Source: Chara braunii
Taxonomy: Eukaryota > Streptophyta > Charophyceae > Charales > Characeae
Assembly: GCA_003427395.1 (NCBI GenBank)
Contig: BFEA01000351.1
Location: 1,426,041 to 1,490,040 of the forward strand
DNA: 64,000 nt
Direction: 5' to 3'
Position numbers and translations under genes: made by a program. The notes under the pieces were generated by a model. The model did not search any database. It was given only the letters and a program-made list of their open reading frames with translations, and had not been told where the DNA came from. Below are positions 1-12,536 of the stretch, one piece after another; positions within the stretch are counted from its first letter, which is position 1, and each line of letters starts with the position of its first letter.

Positions 1-950
1 ACAAAGAGAAGAGATCAACTAAGCAAAGATCCGGAACATGAACTTGACAATGCACAAAGAGAAGAGATCAACTAAGCAAAGATCCGGAACATAAACTTGA
101 CAATGAGAGATTATACTAGTGGAAAGCACATGCACAAAGGAGAAGAGATCAACAAGGTAAAGATCCGGAGTATGAACTTGACAATGGGAGACTAGACAAG
201 TGGAATGCACATGCACAGTGAGTAGAGATCAATAAGGAAACGATCCGGACCATGAACTCGATAATGAAAGACTAGACTAATGGAAAGCACATCCAAATTG
301 AGTAGAGTTCAACTAAGTGAGGTTTCAGAACATGAACTTGACAATGCACAAAGAGAAGAGATCAACTAAGCAAAGATCCGGAACGTGAACTTGACAATGC
401 ACAAAGAGAAGAGATCAACTAAGCAAAGATCCGGAACATGAACTTGACAATGAGAGACTAGACTAGTGGAAAGCACATGCACAAAGGAGAAGAGATCAAC
501 AAGGTACAGATCCGGAGTATGAACTTGGCAATGAGAGACTAGACTAGTGGAAAGCACATGCACAAAGGAGAAGAGTTCAACTAAGTGAAGATCCGGAATA
601 TGAACTTGACAATGAGGGACTAGACTAATGAAAAGCACATACACATGAAGGGAAGACCAACCGGATCATCACACTAAGTATGAACATGACAATGAGTGGC
701 TAGACTAGTGAAAAAACATATGCACATGAAGAGAAGATCATCCGGAACATCAAAGTAAGTATGAACATGACAACGAGTAGCTAGACTAATGAAAAAACAC
801 ATGTACATGAAGGGAAGATCATCCGGAACATCATACCAAGTAGGATCATGACAATGAGTGGCTAGACTAATGAAAGACACATGCATATGAAGGGAAGATC
901 GTCCGGAACATTACATTAAGCATGAATATGACAATGAGTAGCTAGACTAA
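1..950. repeat. Minisatellite array, ~81-bp unit with shorter 53-bp variants
   Basis: Units begin with ACAAAGAGAAGAGATCAAC and run through AGATCCGGAACATGAACTTG to a GACTAGACTAGTGGAAAGC tail. Early units start near 54, 134 and 215, giving a period of about 80-81 bp. Some units lack the tail and are about 53 bp. From about 640 the units diverge into a GAAGGGAAGATCATCCGGAACAT variant and fade out near 950. Because 81 is a multiple of three, the minus strand stays open over several units and gives a repeated 27-residue pattern; this is a by-product of the period, not evidence of a gene. The array continues beyond the left edge. Confidence 0.9.
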
Positions 951-3900
951 TGGTTTCCAGTTTGACTGTTGTTTCTGGGATTGCCGCCTTGAAGTGTTGT
1001 TTTGAGACTACAGTTTTCAGACTGCTATCCTCTGAGCTAACTATCTTGTTGATTGATCTTGAGTTAAATAGCGGTTGAATCACTATTAAATGCCATCTTG
1101 ATTGACTGTTTTGCTGATTAAACGCCAACTGAGTTATGACCGATAGGCAGTATAGTAATCATTAAGCAATAACAGGGCAACTACTGAATAATGATAGAAC
1201 ACTCTTTCCAGGCTCCGATTACTACCCAAAGTGTCGTTCTGAGTTCTGAATATCGCCAAGAATGTTATGTTTCAAGTACTGAATACTGTTGAGAATGCTC
1301 TGTTCAAATCCTGAATACTACCAAGAATGCCCAGTTCAAATTCTGAATACTGCCACGAATGCTCAGTTCAAAACGCTGCTCTGAACACTGCTCTGGTCAC
1401 TACCTGACTGTTCTGGATACTGTTGATTGGATTGACTGTTGCTTGTGCTGCGATTCAAATAGACCGCTTTACTGATTAAATATAGATTAAGAAATGGCTG
1501 AATTGTTGTCGTGTACTGCTCTAGATACCACCCGAAGCACCGCTCAGAATATTATTCGGGGTGCTGTTCCGGATGTTAGGCGCTGCTCAGAATACCAATC
1601 TGAATATATATATCTATATATATTTTATTTTTTTGTTCATCGCCTTTTCGTTGTTTGCTCGACTGTTTCTAACCAAGAGCAGGTACTGTGTGGTTTCTCA
1701 TTAGATTCAAAGAAATAGATGGTGTACTCAATGATGCTTTGTCCTCTCTCTAAGTCCAACGCATGTTTTCTCATCATCTCAGCTTGGGATTGTTTGACTC
1801 TAATCGCACTCTCTTCCCATCCTTCTGTTCTGTCTTAGATGTAACGAATAAATAACTCTCACTGTATGACCTTCAACCTTTCTGCCAGACTTCATTGCAT
1901 TAATCCTCTGATACAAGGAAGAAGGGCTCACATTCGTCTTGTCAAACAGTTGGTGGTTAGCAAAATGTTCTCTGCGATTAGAGTGCTTGACGTATATGGC
2001 CAAAAGCAGTGACCGACAGTCGGACCGGTCCTCATGGCATTTCAACTCATAATACCATCCAGGAGTTCTTAGTAACCCGATCAGTCTGACCCTCTTTTTC
2101 AATCTGACCAGACGGGTCAGAACCGATCAAGAGGGAACGATGACACTTCCCTTTGTTTATACAGTCTGCGATAGTAAAACACGCTCATGGAGTTTGATTC
2201 GTTCTCCCGATCTGTCATGTTGGTATCTACGCCGATCTGGCGGGGTCAGTTTTGGGTTAGCCTAATTTTAGCTTGAATGATCTGACCTGTCAAATCCAGG
2301 TAACGTCTGAGTTCACCCTAATTTTGCTCACCATAGGCCACGCCGAATCCACATGATCAAATTCGTCAAAATCGAGCCTTGGTCTGCAGGACCTAGTCTG
2401 CCAAGCTTAGTTTGCAAGAATTAGTCTATCAATCCCTGAATAAAACACCAAGTGCGGGTCCACACGGTTAGTACCTCCGTAACACTGGCACTAAGTATTA
2501 CTCACTCCGAACTAAATATCCCTGACGACGACCCGATTATTACGTCAACCGAGTATCTCTGATCTCGTGACCCAAGACTTAAGCTACCTGGGGGTTTCAG
2601 TCAAAGCCATCTAGCGCTATAGGTGAACCCCAGTGTCCGGTCCCCTGGGTATGTATTATAAATCGGATGGGGTGAATATGCAAAGAGAAGGGACCTACTA
2701 GTTCATCGTTTCTAAGCAAACTAGCGCAGGAGGAGCAATGTTTCTCGACCCTTTCTTTGTGGCAATCTCCCTCCCCCTTGTTTACTTACGGTAGACTAAA
2801 ACGGTAGGGCGAAAGCTAGTCAATCGCCATCAAGTAGAAACTTGGCGAGGATATATGTGATCTTTCTCAGCACTGACTTTCTTCTTTTCATTTACTCAGA
2901 GAAGATTAGTATCATAGAAAACATTATCAGAGAATTTTCCCCGCATTTTCACTGGCAAATTAAGACCATTCAGCGAGCTCAGAAATGAAACTTTATTATT
3001 CGATCAAGAATCCTGCCTGTAGTCATCAAGTTCGCGAGCACATCCAATCAGACATTCCCCCCACATGCGCACACAGATATTCGCAGACTTATGCGAACAC
3101 ACACTTAGTTTATCTCAGGACAGAGACGAACTCATACCACTGTTGGCAATCATTCAATTAGGTGAGCACTAACAAGCCTATGCCCTACACTCCCCCACGC
3201 CCATGAGGCCACGCTGTGTGATCTCACAGTGTATTCACACTGTCCAATCAAACGGCGCGGTCACATGGTGCAGTCACACAGTGCACCCTCACAAATATTG
3301 TTGCACGATGCAGTAGTGCAGAGTGGTCTCTTGTTGTAATCACATGACACGATCAACAATGTGCAGTCTCACACGGATGAAGAAAAGGAAAAAAAAAAAG
3401 AATAAAAGAAGGAGTCTGAACCCTGATTGTATTTTCAATCTTCATCCCTGCAAGGCTTAAGCTACGAATATAAAGACTTCATCCCCCCCCCTTTTGCCTT
3501 GCCAAGAGTTCAAATATACCACCCGACACAAAGAAAGAAAGAAGAAGGAACACTCAAGGGATATGCGCCAACACCAAGATTATCCAATCACTTCATCCTC
3601 GCTAATTCCCATAATTTGTGGTCTATATGTTGCATTCCTTCCGCGGCTTGCGCTTTTCAGATCGTCATTATGAGACAGGGGTTTTCCCCAGTGCACCCAC
3701 TCATGCAGTCTACCGCTGGCCTATCCTTCGTCAAGTTGTGTCAATAGCCTTGATAGCAGTATCCGTCGTAGGTCGGAAATCACTCGGGGGTAGAAATACA
3801 GGTAGTCATCAGTGCAGGCACACCAGCCAGTAAGTGGGAAACACTTTCAAGGGAATAAGACTCTCACAACGGCTAGTCTTTGACCGAACTATTCACGCAT

Positions 3901-4440
3901 ACTTTCACCACTAATGATGATGCCAACAAAACCGCCCAAACCGAACTCTCTACTCCTTCCACCCTTCCTCTCACTCTCCTCCCTCGGCAGTCTTACCACC
4001 AGCAGAAGCACGCCGAAACATCCTCTGGCTGAGATCGCACTGTCAAATGTCTACCAGATGGGGTTCGTGAAAAACTAGCAGCTTCCCTCGCACTAAAAAG
4101 AGCTCATCCATACCTGCTTCTTTCTCGTGCTTATATCGTAGCTGCTCAGCGAGCGAGCCGTAAGAGCTTTAAGGCCTGTCACTCAGGGGAGGCATGCGAG
4201 ATGAAACAGAAATGAGTTACTTCTTGCGAATACTCAAGGAGTCACAGAAGATGATTGCTCCAGCGTATCACGGAGGCTTGTCGTGACTCATCAGTCACAA
4301 TGTACTCCTAGCAAGCGTGAAGACGAACACTTGACTAGCATGTCACGAAAGTTCACAGCGGCTTATTAGTCACGGAATACTCTATGCGTGCGCAGAGACA
4401 ACGGTTGAGGTCAACCATCTCCAACAGGATCGAGTACGCT
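951..4440. other. Unassigned sequence, no gene recognised
   Basis: No open frame here is longer than about 106 codons and none has a recognisable motif. Apart from a small 33-bp repeat near 1240-1375 I see no repeat, RNA gene or element boundary. It may be the distal part of the left family-B LTR or an insertion into it. I could not align it to the middle LTR by eye, so the left LTR boundary stays open. Confidence 0.5.
1240..1375. repeat. Short tandem repeat, ~33-bp unit
   Basis: About four imperfect copies of a unit resembling CTGAATACTRCCAAGAATGC followed by YCAGTTCAAA occur in a row. The copies differ at several positions, so the array is old. Confidence 0.7.
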
Positions 4441-4451
4441 CATCCATACAG

Positions 4452-4489
4452 NTTATGCTGAAGNCAAAACTGATANNGCAGTNTGAGNN
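4452..4489. other. Cluster of ambiguous bases
   Basis: Seven single or double N calls occur within 38 bases (4452, 4464, 4476-4477, 4483, 4488-4489). This suggests collapsed repeat copies or an unresolved consensus. Reading frames across this point are not reliable. Confidence 0.95.
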
Positions 4490-4640
4490 CACTCATCACA
4501 CTCATGAGCACCACTCATCTTGTCGCCACTGGCCGGCCACACAGGCCGTTCAGTTGACATCAGGCGCACTCACGAACTCGTTCCGTTCCCACTCACATTG
4601 TCTCTCCCTTCGTTGACCCCTTCACCGTGCATGTGTTCTC

Positions 4641-5234
4641 TCAGACTTGCCTTTTCCCCTTGCTCGGCCTATCACCTGTCCCGCGACCCCAGGCTGTCAG
4701 TTGTCGCGAGCTTGCCTCGGGTCCGTTTTTCACCGGCTTCGTGGCTCGGTGGTGCTTTTGGATCTCCTCGGGTCTGTTCAAGGACCTGAGATCCGTCTCT
4801 CGGTCTGCGTCGCTCATCTCACTCTCCCCTCCCGAGTCTCTGTCCTGGTGGATCTGCTCCATGTCCGTCGTGTCCATCGAGGTCTCTGTTTCATAATCGG
4901 CCAAAGTTATCTGTAGCCTTGCCGTCACTTCGTCCCGTCTACAGCGTCTCTCAGCTCGGTCCCTCGCCTCTGAAATCGCGTCCTGCAACTTCGGGTTAGT
5001 CCGCATTTCCCCCTCTCTTGCTCCCTCCACGTCGATCTTTAGTACCAACTCATCTCCACCGTCATAGTTGAGTATGACGGTGATCCAGGGCCCTTCCCCG
5101 GACACCGACTTCCAACGGGCCTGGTGGTACAAGTACCCGGGCCTGTACCCATGCATCGCCATAGTTGCTCTCCCAATAGCCAGCGCCTGCCCAGTAAATG
5201 GGCAGCGTAAAGTCACCAACTTCCAATAGCACAC
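4641..5234 (-). CDS. LTR-encoded ORF, unknown function (copy 1)
   Basis: This is a 197-residue open frame on the element's sense strand, inside the left B LTR. I do not recognise the family. It is hydrophilic and highly charged after residue ~70, with no signal peptide or membrane segment. Its paralogue at 44141-44710 shares a GP-x-x-T-x-I-L core, an IDVEG/INVEG motif and the block EARDRAERRC, then a TS-x-DT-x-x-x-EQ stretch and GPEASS. In the 16 codons around EARDRAERRC I count about nine synonymous differences against two amino-acid changes, a pattern expected from past selection on the protein. The block may be helical or coiled coil. An accessory or gag-like role is possible but only inferred. 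The start is the first ATG of the frame; the shared part begins near residue 28. Confidence 0.55.
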   Translation of the reverse strand: MCYWKLVTLRCPFTGQALAIGRATMAMHGYRPGYLYHQARWKSVSGEGPWITVILNYDGGDELVLKIDVEGAREGEMRTNPKLQDAISEARDRAERRCRRDEVTARLQITLADYETETSMDTTDMEQIHQDRDSGGESEMSDADRETDLRSLNRPEEIQKHHRATKPVKNGPEASSRQLTAWGRGTGDRPSKGKRQV

Positions 5235-7690
5235 CCTTCTACACCGGAGCCTGCAGTACAGATTGCGTGCTACCAGGCGGCTGGCTGCCGACTATATCCC
5301 GACTCCCCCTCTCTTATAGGGCTTTCCTCTCTGCGTTCTGAATGAAGGACTCAGATTAGTCATTTTCAAACTTACCACATTTCAAGAATTTTAAAGCAAC
5401 AGACTAATAATTAAACTTTTCTGTATTTTTATTTTTGGGGATAATATTCAATCCCAAAAAAAGACATCGGTTGATCGTGAACTAATACTGACACTTGTCC
5501 GTCCTAGACCCTAGCGATATGATTGCAGACCCGGCACTACGGTCCCATAACGGAATACTAAGGGTCACATTTCCCCCCTTTAAAACGCAACACAGGCTAT
5601 TCCTCATCGGGTGGCCGTGTCCGATGGCAAGGAGGGGGCTTATGACCTCCTATAAGGGAGTGATGGGCTCCCTACCGATGCGGCCGCGGGTCGCCCTTCT
5701 TTTGGGGCCCAACCGCGCGGCACAGTCTACGCTCATTCTCAGACGGTATAAACGGGCCAACTCAGACTACAACTCCGAATTCAGACCGTTGGGCTTCCCG
5801 CGAAATGACAAAAGGGGAAGGAAAAGGAAAATGGCACATGAAAACTGGTAAGTCAATAATGATAATAATAATAATGATAATAAATGCAGAAAGAAAGGAT
5901 GGTGCTTCAGGTTTCCTTCGTGCCACGGCTTTGCCTGAATATCGGTACAAGTCCACGCACAAGCCCAAGACTCGATTTTCATCCTTACCCCCTTTTCTTT
6001 CTTTTTCACGTTTTCCCTTTTCAGACCTCACTATATCTACCCTCCAATCCAGCTACTGGGGTCCTACCGCGCGGAGCCTAGACGCGCAGACCCAGTACAG
6101 GTGACACGAAAGATTGGGCCTGCTTAGGCCACAATACCACCACCCGAACTCGACGCCCGAGCCGTTAGTCCCTCTACGAAAGGACAGGCCGAGGGGAGAG
6201 GAACCACGTCAGGTATCAGTCGATGGAGATGTAATAATAATAATAATAGCAATAATAAATATAATAAATAACAGCTTTGAGTGAGACATAACGACGAACG
6301 ACTATAGAACGTCGAGTCTTTCCGATTAGCAGCCGTCATTTCACATAGACTAGGCTCTCAACTGTCATTTATTTTCCCTTTTTTTTTGCATTTCAGCAGT
6401 GGTCTGTGTACGTGACCCATAACTCAGTAGAGAGGTGCTTGGCGCGCAGTTGAAAAGACTGAGCCAGCCCTCTCACCTCCGAGTCCCAGGGCGAACCCGA
6501 CGGCTACCATGGCCACAGGCCGATTGTGCTCTGCTGTACAACAGGGTGCCGAGCCTGCGTGGACCAATGGAAGTCCTGTGGCGCACCCCTTTTGCTGAGG
6601 GCTGCGCCACCGGGGCTGGTCCGCGCAGGGAATAACCTAGGTACCAGACCTAAACAGCACCAGACGAGCCTTAGGGATCGATAAGTCAGGGCAGGGGACT
6701 ACCACTGAGCGAGGAATTGGTACACAAAGGAGGGTCGGGAAGTCGTGCCCTCCGACAGTGGGCATATGCATACTCAAACTTCGCGGCCGATTTACGACCG
6801 GCGGGCAGTACACCTGCAAAGGCCCGCACCCCTAGGCTTCTTTTCTGTCTTGTGGATTGTTCTCTCTCTCCGGCTCGCATGCAGGCTGAGCTCCTTGGTC
6901 CGCAGTTCAAGCTGGGCGGGATAGAGATAATTCCGCCGGCATCCCGAAAGAGCCGGAACCCGAACTCAGGTCCGCTTTCCGTTAGTCTAACAGTGTACCA
7001 ACCGAACCGGCCCCGTCGGTCTCAGAACCAATCACCAGCAAAGGCAAAAATTAATAATAAAACAACAAAAAAAAAAAAAAGTAAAAATGGAACACGGAAC
7101 CTAAGTAAAAACCGGGACGACGCCCCGCCAGCCTTTGATGCTGCCCACCCCGTTTATCATGCAGAAGGCTCACCATTGCCGAGGCCTTCAACCCCTCGGC
7201 CCCTTCGTGCTACTCTGATATCCCGCGTCACCGTCGCTCGACCACGATCCTTGAATCTCCCTGATGAAAGTTCAACACCGTAACCGTCAGTGCTAGGCTC
7301 AAGTCTTGGTCTAGCTCCGACGGACATCTAACTTAAACCAATACTGCGCAACGCCCAGACCTACCGCAAATGCTTTAAAGTCAAGTTGTTGTCGATGCCG
7401 TCCTCCGCACGTACGCACGAGTCACCGGTAAGTGCACCAATCAAACGACAAAAAAATCTATTTAATCCTGATTTAATCAAAAATTAAAAATATGGCCAGC
7501 GACCACACCGACTCTTCAGTCATCAAGGATAAAAAAAGATCACGAGCGCCTTAAATCTGCGCGCCCACACACTCTCCCCTCTAGTCAACCAACCAGTCAA
7601 TGTAAATCACAGACACAGCCGCGCCTCGCGCCGAATACTTAATCTTTAAACCAAACTTATTTTTTGTCATTTGCAAAAGCCAGGGCGGAT

Positions 7691-7704
7691 ACCCTTGTAA
7701 GGGT
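7691..7704. repeat. Terminal LTR palindrome ACCCTTGTAAGGGT
   Basis: This 14-bp inverted repeat lies 13 bp inside the LTR terminus. Equivalent sites are 23525-23538 (one mutation), 36753-36766, 47247-47260 (TTATAA centre), 60535-60548 (one mutation) and 60618-60631. In C and D the symmetry extends outward through GCAAA and TTTGC. Confidence 0.9.
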
Positions 7705-9789
7705 ATTCGCACCAAATGCTTACCAGACCATATTAAGTGACGTCCCCGTCGCTTCGCAAGATCAAGAAGCTATAAACCCATCCAAAACTCCAAATGCTGA
7801 CGAGACTGAAACCAATCCGATCAGCCGACAGACTCCGGCTCGAGACCTCCAGCAATCCAAGCCCTTACAACTATATGCAGTCAGGATTCTAACCTGGGTC
7901 TCCATTGTCCCCATACGAGGATGCAGGTGTACTGGACATACATACTACAGCATAAGTTTCACCGGCCCCTCTCAACTGTCCTCTCCCCTTCGTCCTAGAC
8001 AAACGCCGACTTTTCGTTATATGTCCTTAGTCTCCACTCTGCGAGCAGGGCCATAACCAAGGACGCGGGTCCTAACCGAGACCTTAGAAGGCACTCTCGC
8101 CTCCCTCCAATAACTCTTACAATCAAACATATATAGATATAAATTTTATCTCAACACAGCTCCTGCAGTCTAGTACAGGAAGGTTAGGTCTCCGTCTTGG
8201 CCCACCGTAGTCTGGGTGATCGTGCCAGGTCTACGGCCCACCACATTTGTTATTTTAGCGCTACTACCCTCGCAGGTTGCACCACGATAGGCTTTTTTCT
8301 CCTGATAAGCATTCAATCAGGACTCAATAAAGACTCGACTCCTACCCTACGCCCCCCGCGGCAGGTAAAACCCTCCTTGGTGGCCACACCCCTTTAAGTC
8401 TTTACCCCTTCTGGCAAGACGAGAGCCCGCTGCCAGGTTGCGCCGGTCAGCATCCAACACTAGGGGTTGCGCCCAAGTGATGCTTAACTTTACCGTTAGC
8501 TTGGTATTCTGATAAATGCCCAGGATTTAACACAAACGGCTGTACGGTGTGTCGCAACGATACAGGCCTATTGCGAGACTACGCAAAGGTCGGTCACACA
8601 TAAAAAGCATTTACCAGCCCTCTGTGTGTTAACACAGAGAAAACACGGCAACCTCTCCACTATCACAAAACAGAATCACCTCCGGGTCCGCAAGGTCGTG
8701 GCCCCCTTACTTGATCAGGGTAAGAAGACCACACATCCCGAAACATCCCCCGATGAAGTTTCTTGCGACCTTCTCAAAAATTAGAGCAATGACCAAGCAA
8801 AACGTGGTCCTTCTCATCAGACTTTATCATTCAAAATCCATTTACCATGTCATTAAATCTATTTACTCCCTTCTCATATGAAGGAGGTCTCTCTCAATAG
8901 ATCTCTCAGCTATCCCTTCTCTGTTTAGGATGAACTCTCACGCGACCTTTCATTAAAACATCTTCTCTCTCTTGAAGATGAGTCTTCCAATAAGCACAAG
9001 ACCACCTTCCCACTTTAAGGCGTCTCAACCATAAAGCAACTCAAACTGAAAGACCAACTTATGGGTCCTTGCCACAACTCAATCAATAAACATTCGACAT
9101 GGTAAGCGTTCGAGTCTCAAAAGACCCATAAATCCCTTAGGATTATCACACCTTCACAAAAACAGATTGCACTCCCTCTTCTTATATACGACCCTATCAC
9201 CTGCCACTGGGCAGATCGCACGAGTATACTGAAGAGAAGACAGTTAACATTCATTCACATTCACGAAATACTCAACACATGAGATGTTTCTCATACATCT
9301 CTCTCACAAAACCATCATGCATCAGGATAAAACCACACATGTGATAGTGATTGTGATCGTCATATACAAGAGAATACTCTTTAAATAAAATCTCAACACA
9401 CCATGCACTCAGGGGTATAGTATCCCAACTCAAAAGCTAATCAATATGGTCTTGAATTACATATATACACATAGAGTTGAACACCCTTAACTCAAACTGG
9501 CACCAGTATCACACACAATAATCGCGACCTCCCTGACAAGTGCTAAAACTGAAACAGTCTTGATCAGGACGTAATTACATCCCTCCAATCGGAGGAGCCC
9601 AAGTAATTCAAGACATATCCAAATATCCAAAAAAAGTAAGATTAGACATCATTTATACACAAGTCTCACAACTACACTTTTAGGTTAGAGAGTCTACCTT
9701 TCGCACGCTGAGGTACCTTCCTAAGTCTCTCATACCTCTTACATATGTACAACCATCTGGACCTAGACATGAAGTAGGCCCCATATCCC

Positions 9790-10380
9790 CTACTCTCGCG
9801 TTCTCAAAGCGGCTTCCGCTGCAACCTTTATTCTCTCATGTCCCCCAAAACACTTCTCTACCAGAAACTCAGGCAGGACAACTCGCAATGGGGCAGAAGA
9901 AAGCCCAAATTCATCGGCACGCTTGACTTGTACATGGGTCGCCGCTCGCTCTTCCCCTTCATGGACCCTTCTTCTTGTCCATTTTGCCGCAGCTCCCTCA
10001 GCTATTCTTAATGGCCTCGCAAGCAAGCTCCCGTGCCCAAGTGCCAACTCAACCCCATGCTTGACCCAGAATGAGGAAGATGCATACAGGGTTACCCTTA
10101 CGATCGCGCAATCTTCATCATCGTTAAAGTCGGACCTGATCCAAGCAAAAATACCCATGTCCATCAATGTGCCCCGCCAGGAAGAGATATACTCTCCTTC
10201 CTTGACTCGCCTCGGCAAGGAAATCTCAAGCCGATTTTCGCTTTTTACTGGCAAGGCCACATAGGAATCTTCCTTTGCATAAGGCATCTTGAATTGCCCT
10301 TGCTCCGATCTGGGTTCTGCCCACCACAGAAAAACATCCAGCATACGTCTTCCGTTATCATACTGATAATCATATCCCAC
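9790..10380 (-). CDS. Internal-region ORF, unknown function (intact copy)
   Basis: This 196-residue frame is on the element sense strand, about 2.2 kb from the primer-binding site. I do not recognise the family. Landmarks are an N-terminal GYDYQYDNGRR, LWWAEPR near residue 18, AWIRSDFNDDED near 78, SSSFWVKHG near 103 and LLARPLR near 120, with a charged C-terminal third. There is no zinc knuckle, signal peptide or membrane segment. The copy at 49803-50414 is broken, and a diverged relic at 25560-25960 keeps the same order of residues with many third-position changes. In the broken copy the frame starts eight residues further upstream at a true ATG; that ATG is lost here, so the start shown is the next in-frame one. 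A structural or gag-like role is possible but unproven. Confidence 0.6.
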   Translation of the reverse strand: MGYDYQYDNGRRMLDVFLWWAEPRSEQGQFKMPYAKEDSYVALPVKSENRLEISLPRRVKEGEYISSWRGTLMDMGIFAWIRSDFNDDEDCAIVRVTLYASSSFWVKHGVELALGHGSLLARPLRIAEGAAAKWTRRRVHEGEERAATHVQVKRADEFGLSSAPLRVVLPEFLVEKCFGGHERIKVAAEAALRTRE

Positions 10381-12536
10381 AATCCCTATCCCTGAAGCCT
10401 TGGCTTCAGATCATTTTTCCCTAAAATTGCATCCTTTCCAGTGTTTACGACCATCAAGAAAAGAGAAAATAATAATGGTAATATATCACAGTAATACTGC
10501 ATTCATAGATATAAAAAAGTTCATAATTATAACACTCATAAAAAACGATATATTACCATAGTAACTTACAACAATAATACGTATAATAATCAAAACACAT
10601 CATACACAAACTAGTCAATTTCTCAACGCATACACAAATATTTCATAACCACAGACCTATATGGACAGGCATAACACATCATAGGCACATTGTGGAAAGA
10701 GATATGACTGTCAACAATTAGTGCTCTTAGTTATAATTTTTGTGATAGTATCGCACTTTACTCCCCTGACTTTGACAAAAATATACTGTGGCGAGGGGCA
10801 GTATAACCTTTTTTAGAAAGGATAGCATCTTAAATTCCTTAGCTCCGCTCAAGGATCAAGCCTCACTGCTTCTCCCTCCGATTCCAGCATTCGTTCCTTG
10901 CAGACCCTTGCCCATAAGATAAACATCCTCACCATACACGCTTCGGGTGGTGTCGTCCAGCTGGTGAACCCACTTGATACAGAGATAGTCGGGGATTCAC
11001 CCCCTACTTCTCTGTGGCATGCAGTAGCTACTTCCCTCATAGGCCAAGGCCTAACAGGGCTCAAACACTTTCCTCCTATTAAGTAGTAGTGTAGTTATTT
11101 TATCACAGAAGATATAACAACAACACACCACTATGGACCAGGAACATAGTTCCGGAGTGGGTCTCACTACTACCTACAAGACAAGATTATAACTTCTTCA
11201 AAGTCATCTCTTAGGGGAACAATAACATAGGATTGCAACCCTCCTTAGGGTAGAGCGTACACATTGACCACTTCCTGAGAAGTACTTATCTCAAGAGGCG
11301 GTCACTCCATTCACCTCTGAATCGGCATCAGACGTGGATTCTGCATAATATCTCTACCCCTTCTTTGAGAAGCAATCCAAACATAAAAACCTTAATAGAC
11401 AGCCACAAATTGATAATCGGACTTGAGACACTTATATAAATCCTTGCAGACTGAATAGTTCAAATACATACTTCAGATACATGACCCATGTAAATGTTTC
11501 TGACAATGATAATTATCAAAGGAAATATAATCATCAAGCACATAGCCTCACATAATTAGACATTAAGCAAGCATACTCAGATAAGATTTGTCATATATGG
11601 ATGAGTTCAATATATAACTCAAATAGTAATGCCCTCAGACAATTAATCTCAAGTCCTTAGTTCCAACTCATAGATTCAAGTGTGTGGTTCAAACCTGGAA
11701 AGGTTCAAGCGAAGGTCTAACATCAATCACAACCCATTGTCCCATCAAAGACAGACAAAATAATCTAAGTGTTAGCTCCTTCACTGTTACTCCGACTACC
11801 TCTTACGATCAGAAATCCTCTTTCGCGAAGAGGTTACTATGCAGACCTACTACATCTCGTAGTCTCTTCTAATGAGGTCATAACATGGTGTTCCCTACAC
11901 CTATCTGCTGCCTTATATGCCTAGTTCAAACACCTCACGCGGGGCAGACCTCACATTATCATGACTATATAGGCCGAACAGCCGCTTAGAGCCCAGAATC
12001 CAGGACCTCAACCCATACTTAATCTAACCCTCCTCGAAGTCTCTCGGCGACTTCCAACTTAATAGGCCCCTTTTACACATCTTCAGCCTCACTCTAATGA
12101 CAAGTACCCAGCTGCTCTCATGACCACTCAGATAATTCTTCCGACCATAATAGGTCCCTTGCAGGCCTTGCAGGGCCAACTCCCACAACCATCATACTTA
12201 GTCATGTTACTACCACCGCATCTCACCTTCACCATATCAACCATACAAGACATCGTCCAAAACTCACCAACTTTTAAACTCAGAAGAGGGTATCAACTCC
12301 ATCTACTGTCATGCTAGCCAGAGTACATGATCACATAGTCAAAACCTCTATCCTCCTTGCGCCATCATTACTGCACTAGCCACAACCATCTCACCCAATC
12401 AATCTCTATTCGGTCTCTATCCAATATCATCAATCGATTAACCACAAAAGCTCAAAGAAAACTTTCCACTCTGCCTATTCCTCACATTTTCATACCCGGA
12501 TGTCGTTCCACGAGGGACAAGGGTAGGCAACCATTA

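Larger units (their letters stand above)
4500..7717 (-). mobile_element. Left LTR of family B (visible part)
   Basis: This stretch aligns in order with 44140-47273 and its last kilobase also with 59570-60561. The shared landmarks are the LTR ORF, the TTGGGGCC-rich segment near 5700, GGCATATGCATACTCAAACT near 6762, and the terminal palindrome at 7691-7704. In the other copies the end reads CACCGACA; here it is mutated to CACCAAAT. Internal element sequence follows directly. The opposite end (TGTCGAGCGC) is not found in the first 4.5 kb, so it lies outside the window or is interrupted. Confidence 0.65.

Noticed and set aside
366-644. 92-codon minus-strand frame with a 27-residue repeat
   Set aside because: It follows from the 81-bp repeat period; there is no start context, motif or non-repeat partner.
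6717-7283. 188-codon plus-strand frame partly shared with 46117-46542
   Set aside because: It is antisense to the element. The stretch is so similar at nucleotide level that the shared frame is no evidence, the end points differ between copies, and the matching right LTR frame is shifted.
7664-8056. 130-codon plus-strand frame shared with 47310-47612
   Set aside because: It crosses an LTR boundary, is antisense to the element, and is not kept as a frame in element C.
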